From the NCBI RefSeq assembly GCF_009707665.1, contig NZ_WLZW01000001.1, positions 1,178,001-1,242,000 on the forward strand: a stretch of 64,000 bases of DNA. The letters are read 5' to 3'. This stretch comes from Planomicrobium sp. YIM 101495 (GTDB taxonomy: Bacteria > Bacillota > Bacilli > Bacillales_A > Planococcaceae). Numbering within the stretch: the first letter of the stretch is position 1; every line of letters begins with the position of its first letter. The notes under the pieces are model-generated. The model saw only the letters and a list, made by a program, of their open reading frames with translations. It ran no database searches and was not told the DNA's origin. The position numbers were made by a program, and so were the translations under genes. Below, piece after piece: positions 1 to 9,274 of this stretch.

Positions 1-1978
1 CTTCTTCGATGTCGATGACACCAAGTTCTCTAACATAGTTAATCAATAATTCCACGTCTGTGATGGCATTGTCTTCAGAGACAAGCAACTCATCATTGGC
101 GAACATCGTGAAGCCGTCTCCTCCATTGAAGAGGAAGTTCGGCATGACGACTGTATAAATCTGTGCGTCATCAAGCGGCTCTCCTGCAATTTTGATGTCA
201 CTGACTCGATCGCCCACTGGTTTGCCCAGCGAGTAAGAGTATGCCATTCCCGACACGTGCAAGAACGCGTTGTAGTTTGGCTGCGAAACACCGTTCTCGA
301 GCGCTGCACGGATATTCTCACCCTTTACGTTGGCAAGAATCGGCTTGTTGCCGAATGGCAAGATTGCGTAAGCACTCTTCATCGTGAAGTCTCCCGCTTT
401 CGCTTCTTCACGAATGCCTCCGCCGTTCATGAACGCAATGTCCGCTTCGTAGTGAGCCCGGTAGCTGTCGGTGATCAAGTTCCCGATTGCTTGTTCATGC
501 GACAAGCGATTGTCGCGGCTCAAGTCATTCGGCAAATCAGCAATCTTCTCCCCGAGCCGTTCTTCAAGCTCTACTTCATAACTTTCTGCTAGCTTCTGAA
601 GCTCTGGGTTGCTCTCGACATCTTCACCTAACTTGATCACGGAAGTATTCAATTCTACTTCTCCAGCGATTTTCTTCACATCAAGGCGGATAACAGAACC
701 AATATTCCCTTCAGGCTTCGCGATGAAGCGACCTTCGTTGTTGTAAATCGTCGAGTTGTCTTCATATTCTTCTTCCGAGAAGATGTAGCCAATTTCCGGA
801 ACATCCATCAGAAGCTTTTTGTCTTTATCAAGTGACTGCTGTGTCAGTGCAACGAACAGATCTACTTTTCCTTCAGCTGCAAGAGCTTCTGCAACGATCG
901 CTTTCGCCGACTCCGTAATGTCATTCTGCGTCACTTCATCCGTCGCAGATGTCGTCACCATTTGATCCGTCAATCCAAGGAAAACGATTTTTAGTCCATC
1001 TTTTTCTTCCACCGAATATGTCGGTAGATTCGCGAATGCTGAACCATCTGGTCCTTTTAGATTCGAAGTAAGCCACTGGAACTCTGATGCTTCGACAAGT
1101 GCGCGTGTATTGTCAGGTCCATGGTCGAAATCATGCTGACCGAAATTCGCATAGTCAATGCCGATTTTGTTGAAGGCTTCGACTTGAGGGAATCCTTTGA
1201 ACACCGCTTCGAAAATCGAACCGCCTCCCAAGTCCCCACCGAATGTCACAATCGTATTTTCTTGATTCGTTCTCACCTCGTCAACGACTGTCGCCAATCT
1301 TGCCACACCCCCACGAGGCTTGACCGGGCTGACATTGTGAGCATCATTGAAGTAAAGAATCGATGCATCCGCTTCGCTTGTATTAGGCTCCGTGGTCATG
1401 ATGCGCGTCACAAACCCCGCAAGCTGTCCACGCGTAACCGCGTCATTTGGCCGGAATGTACCGTCTAGGTGATTTTGGACGATTCCACGTGCAATCAAAT
1501 TCTGGATGAATGGATAGGCGCTCATCCCTTCATGAATGTCGCTCGCTGTCGCGGTAGATGCCGCTTCTTCTGGGAAAGCTTTTGCTAGCATGATTGCCAT
1601 CTGGTCACGTGTCACGTGTTCAGCAGGACGGAACTTGCCATCTTTATGTCCAGAAAGAATTCCAATTTGTGTGGCTGCTGCAATGTAAGGCGCAGCTGCA
1701 CTATCATTCGCAACGTCCTCAAATACTGAGTCCGCCTCAGCCACTTCGAGTCCAAGCGCATTAACGAGCATAATCGCCGTTTCTCCGCGTGTTACCGGTG
1801 CATCCGGGCGGAATGATCCATCCTTATAACCATTGACGATTCCTTCCCCGCTTACAAATGCGATATCTTCTGCAAAGCGATGACTATCAGGTACATCGCT
1901 GAATCCTGCTGCGGCTGCTTGCAGTCCAGCAGATAAGAATACGAGACAAACCACTATCAAGCCGATCCATTTTTTCAT
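1..1978 (-). CDS. SLH-anchored 5'-nucleotidase/metallophosphatase-like protein (3' end outside window)
   Basis: The start codon is at 1978 behind a GGAGGA site, and the frame stays open to base 1, so the C-terminus is missing and about 659 residues are visible. A signal peptide is followed by three S-layer homology repeats (roughly residues 25-185, each with a TRGE/TRDQ/TRGQ-type motif), which bind secondary cell-wall polymer. Then come a calcineurin-type metallophosphatase domain and a 5'-nucleotidase C-terminal domain carrying NGGGIR and NGGDGF substrate-binding motifs. The protein should be exported and wall-anchored. Oddly, several metal-ligand motifs of the family are altered: GNHEFD reads GQHDFD, the THxG motif reads TQQS and the GHxH motif is gone, while DxH and GGD remain. 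It may be a binding protein rather than an active nucleotidase. Family assignment is firm; activity is doubtful. Confidence 0.88.
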   Translation of the reverse strand, partial: MKKWIGLIVVCLVFLSAGLQAAAAGFSDVPDSHRFAEDIAFVSGEGIVNGYKDGSFRPDAPVTRGETAIMLVNALGLEVAEADSVFEDVANDSAAAPYIAAATQIGILSGHKDGKFRPAEHVTRDQMAIMLAKAFPEEAASTATASDIHEGMSAYPFIQNLIARGIVQNHLDGTFRPNDAVTRGQLAGFVTRIMTTEPNTSEADASILYFNDAHNVSPVKPRGGVARLATVVDEVRTNQENTIVTFGGDLGGGSIFEAVFKGFPQVEAFNKIGIDYANFGQHDFDHGPDNTRALVEASEFQWLTSNLKGPDGSAFANLPTYSVEEKDGLKIVFLGLTDQMVTTSATDEVTQNDITESAKAIVAEALAAEGKVDLFVALTQQSLDKDKKLLMDVPEIGYIFSEEEYEDNSTIYNNEGRFIAKPEGNIGSVIRLDVKKIAGEVELNTSVIKLGEDVESNPELQKLAESYEVELEERLGEKIADLPNDLSRDNRLSHEQAIGNLITDSYRAHYEADIAFMNGGGIREEAKAGDFTMKSAYAILPFGNKPILANVKGENIRAALENGVSQPNYNAFLHVSGMAYSYSLGKPVGDRVSDIKIAGEPLDDAQIYTVVMPNFLFNGGDGFTMFANDELLVSEDNAITDVELLINYVRELGVIDIEE

Positions 1979-2217
1979 CGTATGTATTCCTCCATTCATT
2001 TTGTTCCTCTTCAACTATTGCAATAATCACGTAGCAGGTCAATGCGTGCAGAGGAAACATTACTGAAACTTAACATACCGGAAATATCGGAGAGCTTAAT
2101 ACACAGCACGTGCTTTTATCAACATTCTAAAGTCGAATAGAGCTATACCTACTTTCTTTGGACTTCCTACTGGCGAATAAGATGGCTATGAAGGATTTCT
2201 TCCTATCACTGTGTAAT

Positions 2218-2237
2218 AAATAGGGCAGTACCTATTT
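2218..2237. promoter_or_regulatory. Inverted repeat before the hydrolase gene
   Basis: A 7-bp perfect inverted repeat (AAATAGG, 6-nt spacer, CCTATTT) lies about 8 bp before the ribosome site of the hydrolase gene. It could be an operator or a leader hairpin. Nothing else recognisable was found in 1979-2257. Confidence 0.3.
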
Positions 2238-2257
2238 CTGAGATGGAGGAGATTCAA

Positions 2258-3076
2258 TTGACAAACAATCGATTCATCGAAGTCGCACCAGGTGTCGAAT
2301 TGTTCGTGCGTGACATCGGAAGCGGCGACCCGCTTGTGCTGATTCCGGGCTGGACGTTCGGCGCAGCCGCTTTCAACCACCAGATCGAGCATTTCTCGAA
2401 AACACACCGCGTCATCGCGATTGATCCGAGAAGCCAAGGGAAATCCACTGTTTCGCTGCAAGGCAATGATTACGTAACGCACGGGAAGGATCTCGCGAAA
2501 GTGATCGAAACGCTTGCCCTCGAAAACATCACATTACTCGGTTGGTCGTTCGGCTGCCTGACGGTGTGGGAATATGTCCGCCAACATGGACTCGACAAGA
2601 TCCAATCAGCTGTGCTGGTCGATTTATCGCCGAAGCCACTTTCGACCGATGATGAGAACGATTGGGTGGAAGGTCCGCTTGATGACATCGCTGGCGCTTA
2701 CACTTCTTCGCTCCGGAATCCTGCTGGCCAGCGCTCATTCATCACGGAATATGCAACCGAGGTGATGGTGCAGCGAAAACTGGAAGCGGACGAGCTTGCG
2801 TGGATTGTCGACGAGTCGCTGAATACCCCTTATTATGTGGCAGCCAATTTGTTTGCAGCCGGCATGTTTTCCGATTACCGTGTGGAAGCAAAATTGCTGA
2901 ACGAGGCTCTTCCGGTATTGACTGTTGCTGCTGAACATTGGGGCAAAACTGCACATGCTTTCATGGAACGCATTGCACCGGGCTCACAATTCGAAGTATT
3001 CGGCGGTCACCTCATGTTTTGGGAACACAGCAAGAAATTCAATGAAGTGCTGGAAGGTTTTTTGGAAGAGAATTGA
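2258..3076 (+). CDS. Alpha/beta-fold hydrolase
   Basis: A 272-residue single-domain alpha/beta hydrolase. It has the oxyanion-region motif LVLIPGW, the nucleophile elbow GWSFG (catalytic Ser) and a late GGH that supplies the catalytic His; the acid probably lies in the VAAEHWGK region. Such enzymes are cytoplasmic esterases, haloperoxidase-like or C-C hydrolases, and the substrate cannot be told from sequence. I chose the TTG at 2258 because GGAGGAG lies 6 nt before it. An ATG at 2243 is in frame but overlaps that ribosome site and has no site of its own. The gene stands alone and converges on the acyl-CoA dehydrogenase gene. Confidence 0.85.
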   Translation: MTNNRFIEVAPGVELFVRDIGSGDPLVLIPGWTFGAAAFNHQIEHFSKTHRVIAIDPRSQGKSTVSLQGNDYVTHGKDLAKVIETLALENITLLGWSFGCLTVWEYVRQHGLDKIQSAVLVDLSPKPLSTDDENDWVEGPLDDIAGAYTSSLRNPAGQRSFITEYATEVMVQRKLEADELAWIVDESLNTPYYVAANLFAAGMFSDYRVEAKLLNEALPVLTVAAEHWGKTAHAFMERIAPGSQFEVFGGHLMFWEHSKKFNEVLEGFLEEN

Positions 3077-3135
3077 CACTTTTCTATACAGTCGATTAAA
3101 GAGATACGACTTACTTTCTTTAGCGTTAAGACAAT

Positions 3136-3175
3136 AAAAAAGCTTTGATTGAGAAACTCAATCAAAGCTTTTTTA
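3136..3175. terminator. Bidirectional intrinsic terminator
   Basis: A 13-bp perfect stem (AGCTTTGATTGAG, AAA loop) is flanked by A- and T-runs. It sits between the convergent hydrolase and acyl-CoA dehydrogenase genes and can serve both strands. Confidence 0.9.
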
Positions 3176-3204
3176 TGTAATGCTTACTATCCAATTGCTC
3201 AGAT

Positions 3205-4371
3205 TCAGAATGATCTTGGCAAGCCCAATACATGCTGTCCTACAAAGCTAAGGACAAGGTTATTCGAAATTGGTGCAACCATGAACAAGCGGGCTTCTTT
3301 GAATTTTCGCTCGATATGATACTCTTTCGCATAACCATAGCCGCCATAAGTATCCATTGCCGCATTAGCGGCCTTCCAAGCGGCAGTTGAAGCAAGGTAT
3401 TTAGCAATATTGGCTTCTGCACCTGCCTTTTCGTTATTATCAAACAGTTCAGCCGCTTGATCCCGCATTAATTTTGCAGCTTCGATATCCATATAAGCGC
3501 TCGAAATCGGGAATTGAACTCCTTGATTTTGACCGATTGGACGGTTGAATACGATACGCTCATTTGCATATTGCACAGATTTATCTATGAAATAATAGCC
3601 ATCCCCGATACTTTCGGATGCAACAAGCACCCTTTCTGCATTCATCCCACTTAGCACGTACTTGAACCCTTTTCCTTCTTCCCCAATTCTGTTTTCCACT
3701 GGAATCTCTACGTTATTGAAGAAGACTTCAGTCGTTGCATGGTTAACCATCGTTTCAATAGGAACGATATTTAAGTTATCCTTTTGTTCTTGCATATCCA
3801 GCAAAAACAGGCTGAGTCCTTCCGTTTTTTTCTTTACTTGTTCTTTCGGGGTTGTCCTAGCGAGCAATAGCATCAAATCAGAATGTTCAGCTCTTGAAGT
3901 CCAGATCTTCTGTCCATTGACGATGTATTTATCTCCTTCTCGAACAGCCATTGTTTCAATATTTGTCGTATCACTTCCTGCAGTCGGTTCTGTCACGCCG
4001 AAAGCTTGTAAGCGTAGTTCTCCACTTGCAATTCTTGGCAGGAAGCGTTGTTTTTGTTCTTCACTTCCATGATTCAGCAATGCGCCCATCGTATACATTT
4101 GAGCATGGCCTGCTCCTGCATTTCCTCCAGAGCGATTGATTTCTTCCAAAATTGCACTGGCTTCAGCAAGACCTAGGCCTGCTCCACCATACTCTTCAGG
4201 AATCATGATTGATAGCCATCCTTCATCTGTTAGAGCTTGAATAAACTCTTCTGGATATGCTTCTTCTTTATCGACCTTTCTCCAATAGTCTTCCGGGAAC
4301 CGCTGACAAAATGCGCGAATACTTTTTCTGATCAAGTCTACTTCTTCTCGTGTACTTTTCATTTGAACCAT
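3205..4371 (-). CDS. Acyl-CoA dehydrogenase, last gene of the TRAP/CoA-ester operon
   Basis: A 388-residue flavoprotein of the acyl-CoA dehydrogenase family (alpha-helical N-domain, beta-domain with FGVTEPTAGSDT, C-terminal helical bundle). It should introduce an alpha,beta double bond into an acyl-CoA and pass electrons to ETF. The C-terminal segment reads APISNN where MCAD-type enzymes carry the catalytic Glu (YEGTS). A Glu at residue 246 (NAERVLVA) instead aligns with the catalytic position of isovaleryl-CoA dehydrogenase, which suggests a branched substrate; this alignment was made by eye. The start at 4371 has GGAGGG 8 nt upstream. The operon order and the preceding HMG-CoA lyase gene suggest it acts on the same imported acid. 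Confidence 0.9.
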   Translation of the reverse strand: MVQMKSTREEVDLIRKSIRAFCQRFPEDYWRKVDKEEAYPEEFIQALTDEGWLSIMIPEEYGGAGLGLAEASAILEEINRSGGNAGAGHAQMYTMGALLNHGSEEQKQRFLPRIASGELRLQAFGVTEPTAGSDTTNIETMAVREGDKYIVNGQKIWTSRAEHSDLMLLLARTTPKEQVKKKTEGLSLFLLDMQEQKDNLNIVPIETMVNHATTEVFFNNVEIPVENRIGEEGKGFKYVLSGMNAERVLVASESIGDGYYFIDKSVQYANERIVFNRPIGQNQGVQFPISSAYMDIEAAKLMRDQAAELFDNNEKAGAEANIAKYLASTAAWKAANAAMDTYGGYGYAKEYHIERKFKEARLFMVAPISNNLVLSFVGQHVLGLPRSF

Positions 4372-4396
4372 TTCAATCGCCCTCCGAATTTTTTTA

Positions 4397-5329
4397 TTAT
4401 TTTGCAATTGGCACTGGATACCGTCTGGATGACGGTCCAGCTTTAGTAAGGTAGCTTGCAGTCTCGTGTCCGATTATTTTAGCTAGCTCCCCTGACGCCT
4501 CAAGTAAGCCCGTGAGATCTGTGCCAGTTTTCATGCCCATCGACTCCACCATATGCACCACATCTTCTGTGCATACATTTCCCGTTGCACCTGGTGCAAA
4601 CGGACAGCCACCAATCCCGCCAAGTGCTGTATCGAATTCATAGATGCCTGCTTCGATTCCTGCTAAGATATTCGTCAATCCCATCCCTCTTGTATTATGA
4701 AAATGAAGCCGGAATCTTTGTTCAGGAAATTGCTTTACCACTTTTCGAACCAAATCCTCAACCTGCTTGGGATTTGCCATCCCAGTAGTATCAGCTAACG
4801 TGATTGATGCAATATCCAATTCACTGAGCTGTCCAATTAGCTCCAACACTCTTTCTGCTGCAATTTCACCTTCAAAAGGACAGCCGAATGTTGTGGCGAA
4901 AGAAACATGCAGCGCAATTCCTTTCCCTTTACAGTAATGATGAATTCCGATCAAATCTTCCATCGATTTATTAGTCGGTTGCTGAACGTTTTGGAGATTA
5001 TGCGTATCACTCACTGAAAGCACATAATTGACTTCTTTCACTCCTGCAGCAGCAGCCCTTTCTGCTCCTCTCATATTCGGGATGAGTCCAATGAGCGCAA
5101 TCTGTTCAGCATCGGAAATCACCTCTTCGTAGAAAGCATCTGAATTGGCCATTTGGGGTACTCGTTTCGGATGAACAAATGCTCCAAATTCAAATGACTC
5201 AACCCCAGCCCTTTTAATCATTTCATATAAGAGCTTCTTATCTTGTACGGTAACAATAACCTCTTCTAACTGAAGTCCGTCTCTTAAACCCACTTCATTC
5301 AGTTTAATTCTGTGATTAGTCAATTGCAT
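4397..5329 (-). CDS. Hydroxymethylglutaryl-CoA lyase family protein
   Basis: A 310-residue TIM-barrel lyase of the HMGL family. It retains the hallmark residues: Arg16-Asp17 in NEVGLRDGLQ, the metal ligands His209 and His211 in HFHNTRG, and the G-loop Cys242 in GGCPFAPGATGN. The family cleaves HMG-CoA into acetyl-CoA and acetoacetate; close relatives cleave other 3-hydroxy-3-methylacyl-CoAs. The start has AGGAGGAG upstream. The gene lies between the CoA-transferase and acyl-CoA dehydrogenase genes in one operon, which supports use in dicarboxylate breakdown rather than leucine degradation: no methylcrotonyl-CoA carboxylase gene is present here. Confidence 0.92.
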   Translation of the reverse strand: MQLTNHRIKLNEVGLRDGLQLEEVIVTVQDKKLLYEMIKRAGVESFEFGAFVHPKRVPQMANSDAFYEEVISDAEQIALIGLIPNMRGAERAAAAGVKEVNYVLSVSDTHNLQNVQQPTNKSMEDLIGIHHYCKGKGIALHVSFATTFGCPFEGEIAAERVLELIGQLSELDIASITLADTTGMANPKQVEDLVRKVVKQFPEQRFRLHFHNTRGMGLTNILAGIEAGIYEFDTALGGIGGCPFAPGATGNVCTEDVVHMVESMGMKTGTDLTGLLEASGELAKIIGHETASYLTKAGPSSRRYPVPIAK

Positions 5330-5359
5330 CTAATTAACTCCTCCTCTTACAGCCGTATT

Positions 5360-6514
5360 CTATACCTTGACTTGTTCGACATTCATTCCAAGCTCTCTCA
5401 AAATTGCTTCAGTATGCTCTCCCAATTCAGGTACAGATGTCATTTTAAAAGAAATTTCTGCTGAAGTTACGGGAGGAATCAACGTTTGGATCAAGCCAAC
5501 AGGAGATTCAGTCTCTCTCCATCTATTACGGTGATGCAATTGGGGGTGTTCAAGAACTGCTTCAATGTTCTTCATCTCGCCATTCGCGATTCCCGAATCG
5601 TTCAGCCTCGTCATCACTTCTTCAAATCCGATTTCATCAAACTCTCTTTCGATTAACTTGCGAAGTTCTGTGCTATTGGCTACACGATCAGAATTTGTTG
5701 CAAAGCGAGAATCTGCTTTTACTCCTTCATCTTTTAAGACATTTTCACAAAAGCGATTCCATTCACGATCATTCTGGATAGCGAGAAAAACTGCCGGACC
5801 TTCTGATAATTCAAAAATGCCATATGGATAAATGCCAGCATGGGAGGAACCTGTGCGCTGAAGCTCTGTCTCTCCGTAAGCTGTATACAATAGCGGATAA
5901 CTCATCCATTCACTTAAAGCTTCGAGCATGGAGATTTCAAGAGTTACTCCTTTGCTCGTCTTGGAGCGTTGGATCAAGGCAGTCAAAACGCCGGTATAGG
6001 CATACATTCCTGCTGCAATATCAGCAATGGAAATACCGGCACGTGATGGTGTGTCTTTCGTCCCTGTGATGGACATTAAACCTGCCTCTCCTTGAATCAG
6101 CATATCGTATGCTTTTTTATCTTTGTATGGCCCATCGTTTCCATAGCCTGAAATCGAACAGGAAATCAATTGCGGATGATTCTTTTCTAATATTTCCTGC
6201 CCGAAGCCCAAACGATCTACCGCTCCAGGTGCAAGATTATGGACAAAAACATCCGCTTTTTCTAGCAGCTTGCTTAATGCTTTCTTTCCCTCTTCTTGCT
6301 TCAAGTCCAGAACAATCGATTCTTTCGAGCGGTTAAGCCAAACAAAAATACTCGACATTCCTTTTACTTTCGAATCATATTTTCGGGCAAAGTCACCTTC
6401 AGGGCGTTCCACTTTGATAACTCTTGCACCGAGGTCTGCCAATTGTCTTGTAGCAAAAGGAGCAGCTACTGCTTGTTCCAGCGAAACGACTGTAATTCCT
6501 TCTAGTGGTAACAT
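5360..6514 (-). CDS. CaiB/BaiF class III CoA-transferase
   Basis: A 384-residue class III (formyl-CoA transferase type) enzyme, close to the usual family length. The nucleophilic Asp is at residue 137 in the AYDMLIQGEAG motif, and the N-terminus LEGITVVSLEQAVAAPF is typical of the family. These enzymes move CoA from one acyl-CoA to a free acid. Here it probably activates the acid imported by the adjacent TRAP system. The start is supported by AAGGAGG. The donor (succinyl-CoA, acetyl-CoA or other) cannot be predicted. Confidence 0.93.
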   Translation of the reverse strand: MLPLEGITVVSLEQAVAAPFATRQLADLGARVIKVERPEGDFARKYDSKVKGMSSIFVWLNRSKESIVLDLKQEEGKKALSKLLEKADVFVHNLAPGAVDRLGFGQEILEKNHPQLISCSISGYGNDGPYKDKKAYDMLIQGEAGLMSITGTKDTPSRAGISIADIAAGMYAYTGVLTALIQRSKTSKGVTLEISMLEALSEWMSYPLLYTAYGETELQRTGSSHAGIYPYGIFELSEGPAVFLAIQNDREWNRFCENVLKDEGVKADSRFATNSDRVANSTELRKLIEREFDEIGFEEVMTRLNDSGIANGEMKNIEAVLEHPQLHHRNRWRETESPVGLIQTLIPPVTSAEISFKMTSVPELGEHTEAILRELGMNVEQVKV

Positions 6515-6554
6515 GCGGATTCCTCCTTCCCATTATTGAATATAGAATCTGCTC

Positions 6555-7349
6555 CTAAATACCTGACCAAGCCGGTTGTCTTTTTTCATTGAATGCATCG
6601 ACTCCTTCCTGACGATCAGCTGAATTCGCACATTTATAGTATTGGTCTAATTCAATAGCTAATGCAGAATACAAATCTGTCTGTAAACCTCTATCCACAG
6701 ATTGTTTGATGGCTTGCAACGAGAGCGGTGCGTTTTTAGCAATTTCCTTCGCTCTATTAATTCCTTCTTCCAGAAGTTGCTCGACCGGATATATACCGTT
6801 AGAAAGACCTAAAGAAACCGCTTTTTCTGCTTCAATTTGTTTTCCAGAGAACAGATATTCCTTCGCAATGGCCTGAGGGATTTTTCTTGGCAATAATTGC
6901 GTTCCACCCGCTCCTGGAATAATTCCAATTTTCACTTCAGGTAACCCAAGCTTCACGTGATTTGCAAGATAATTCATATCGCAGCTTAATACCATCTCCA
7001 TACCACCACCAAGCGCGTAGCCGTTCACAAGAGCAATAACCGGGAACGGAAATTCCCTAATCTCTTTATATGCATCTTCGAAAATATCATGCTGAAGTTT
7101 CCATTTCTCTTTTGTCATCCCTTTCCGTTCTTTCAAGTCTCCTCCTACACAGAAACTCTTACTGCCAGTCCCAGTCAAAATCAGCACCCGGAGGTCTGGC
7201 ATTTTTTTGAGCTTGCCAAGACACTCGATGAGCTCCTCACCCATTTTCGTATTCAATGCATTCATTGCTTCTGGCCGATTCAATTTAAGAATGTAAACAT
7301 TTTCATGTGCATATGATTCATCGAGTTTTAATGTTTCCCATTGATCCAT
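6555..7349 (-). CDS. Enoyl-CoA hydratase/isomerase (crotonase family)
   Basis: A 264-residue crotonase-fold protein. Both catalytic acids of true hydratases appear to be present: Glu118 in GGGMEMV and Glu138 in GLPEVKIG. The oxyanion-hole segments are CVGGDLK and YALGGGM. It probably hydrates the enoyl-CoA made by the acyl-CoA dehydrogenase of the same operon; hydration of 3-methylglutaconyl-CoA to HMG-CoA would link it to the lyase. The start has GGAGG 6-7 nt upstream. Substrate is inferred from neighbours only. Confidence 0.9.
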   Translation of the reverse strand: MDQWETLKLDESYAHENVYILKLNRPEAMNALNTKMGEELIECLGKLKKMPDLRVLILTGTGSKSFCVGGDLKERKGMTKEKWKLQHDIFEDAYKEIREFPFPVIALVNGYALGGGMEMVLSCDMNYLANHVKLGLPEVKIGIIPGAGGTQLLPRKIPQAIAKEYLFSGKQIEAEKAVSLGLSNGIYPVEQLLEEGINRAKEIAKNAPLSLQAIKQSVDRGLQTDLYSALAIELDQYYKCANSADRQEGVDAFNEKRQPAWSGI

Positions 7350-7388
7350 ATCAATTCCTCCATTAACTTTATTGGATTATTCTATTAT

Positions 7389-8693
7389 TTAAAGTACAAA
7401 CAAAATCAGTTCCGGGAAGACCCAGCTTAGAACTAGAACTGAAACGATGATGAGTCCAAAGGGTAAGACACTTTTTATAATGGTCCCCATCGATTCTTTC
7501 GGAACTAGCGACTTGATGGCAAATAAATTCATTCCGACTGGCGGTGTAATAACTGCCAACTCCATATTCAAGACCATGATGATACCAAACCAGACCGGAT
7601 CGAATCCAAGACTCATGGCAATTGGAAAGAAAATCGGCGTTGTGATCAACAAGATGGAAACAACTTCCAGGAAGAAGCCCATCAACAGCCAAACTAGTGA
7701 CATGATCAAGATGACTACCCATGGTGAGACAGCCAATTCAGTGATAAATGCTGACAAGTATTGAGGCAGCCCCAGTAACGTTAGCGCCGAACCGAACACG
7801 ACCGCACCGATAACAACAGTTAACAACATAGCGCTTGTTTTTACTGCTTCCACAAATACAAGTGGCAGGCCTTTTACAGCCAATGTCCGGTGGATAAGGA
7901 CCGACACAATCAGGGCATAGATGACGCCGACTGCTGCTGCTTCTGTCGGTGTAAAGATTCCGAGATAAATCCCACCAAGAACTATGACTGGCAAAAGCAA
8001 ATCCGGAATGCCTCGCTTAAAAATTGCAGATGCTTTTTCTTTAGAGATTTCCGGTTCACCAACAACTATTTCAGTAAGTTTCACATCTTTTAATGCAGGA
8101 GCTTTAAACGAAACATAGATCGCTAATAAAATTGCAATCATCATTCCTGGTACGATTCCTGCTAAAAACAAGTCTCCAGGAGAAGTACCACTTAATGAAG
8201 CGTATAAAATCAATGGAATACTCGGAGGAATAAGAATTCCGAGTGAGCCACCGAGTGCAGAAAGTCCGTAAGTCAGTTTTTTCGAGTATGATTGCTTCAA
8301 CATTTCCGGGATCGCAATGCGTCCGATTGTCAAAACCGAAGTCATACTGGATCCTACAATCGCAGCGAACACTGTATAAGCGGCAACACTTGCTACTCCA
8401 GTTCCACCTTTCACTTTTTGAAGCAATTGAAAGGCTACTGAGAAGATTCTTTCGCCACTTTTCCCGTGATACATAATATTCCCCATAATGATATACAAAG
8501 GTATGGCTACAAAAATAAACTCAGAGAGTGTATTCCGTAGAGAAATTGGCACTTGTGTTAAATATTGCGGATCAGCTGTGAATAGAATCGTAACAACACC
8601 AGATAGACCAAGAGCAAAACCGATTGGCACGCCGAGGAATAAAGCGGTAAACAATACTAGTAATAATATCAATATCGCGCTTGTACTAATCAT
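7389..8693 (-). CDS. dctM: TRAP transporter large permease subunit DctM
   Basis: A 434-residue polytopic membrane protein of the TRAP large-subunit family, with about 12 hydrophobic segments and family motifs such as GVPIGFALG and GGSLGILIPPSIPLILYA. It forms the ion-coupled channel for a substrate delivered by the periplasmic-type binding protein. Its start overlaps the end of dctQ by 8 bp, so the two are probably translationally coupled. A GGGGG-containing ribosome site precedes the ATG. Confidence 0.95.
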   Translation of the reverse strand: MISTSAILILLLVLFTALFLGVPIGFALGLSGVVTILFTADPQYLTQVPISLRNTLSEFIFVAIPLYIIMGNIMYHGKSGERIFSVAFQLLQKVKGGTGVASVAAYTVFAAIVGSSMTSVLTIGRIAIPEMLKQSYSKKLTYGLSALGGSLGILIPPSIPLILYASLSGTSPGDLFLAGIVPGMMIAILLAIYVSFKAPALKDVKLTEIVVGEPEISKEKASAIFKRGIPDLLLPVIVLGGIYLGIFTPTEAAAVGVIYALIVSVLIHRTLAVKGLPLVFVEAVKTSAMLLTVVIGAVVFGSALTLLGLPQYLSAFITELAVSPWVVILIMSLVWLLMGFFLEVVSILLITTPIFFPIAMSLGFDPVWFGIIMVLNMELAVITPPVGMNLFAIKSLVPKESMGTIIKSVLPFGLIIVSVLVLSWVFPELILFVL

Positions 8694-9207
8694 AAAGTTC
8701 GCCCCCCACTTCCTCTAGTTCCACTGGCTCCTCGATAATGATTTTTAAAATCCCACAAAGTGCACCGATAATTAATAGTGCTCCACCTAAAAAAATGAAA
8801 GAATTCGGAATCCATAAGGGAACCGCTAACAAAGTTGGCGAGGTAGCTTCTCTTTCCCAAGTGCTCGAAGTGATTGCAAAGCCATAAATCATCAAAATCA
8901 CTGCATATGGCAAAATCAATATATTATTTAATATCCTCACTGCTTTTTTAGCTCGACCCTTTAATTTATCTAAAACGAATGTAACCTTAAGGTGCTCATC
9001 TTTAATCAATAAATAACCCATTGAGAAAAAAACGATAAATTGTAGCAGGTACGTAGAAATTTCGCTGACCCAAATAGTCGGTGAACCAAAAACGTATCTG
9101 GCGATTACTTCATAGAAGACGATGGCAGATAGAAGTCCCAGAAAGATTCCTGACAAGTAAATGAAGATTTTCTCAAACCTTTCGACAAATACAACGGTCG
9201 TTTTCAT
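8686..9207 (-). CDS. dctQ: TRAP transporter small permease subunit DctQ
   Basis: A 173-residue protein with four hydrophobic segments, the usual pattern of DctQ, which stabilises DctM in the membrane. The ATG at 9207 is preferred because AGGTGG lies about 8 nt upstream; a GTG 12 bp earlier falls inside that site. It lies between dctP and dctM in the standard P-Q-M order. Confidence 0.92.
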   Translation of the reverse strand: MKTTVVFVERFEKIFIYLSGIFLGLLSAIVFYEVIARYVFGSPTIWVSEISTYLLQFIVFFSMGYLLIKDEHLKVTFVLDKLKGRAKKAVRILNNILILPYAVILMIYGFAITSSTWEREATSPTLLAVPLWIPNSFIFLGGALLIIGALCGILKIIIEEPVELEEVGGELYD

Positions 9208-9274
9208 CGATTTCCCCACCTTTCATAGACTAGTTAGAGAAAAAGCAGAGGCGGGGAACCCCCGTCCGCCCCTC

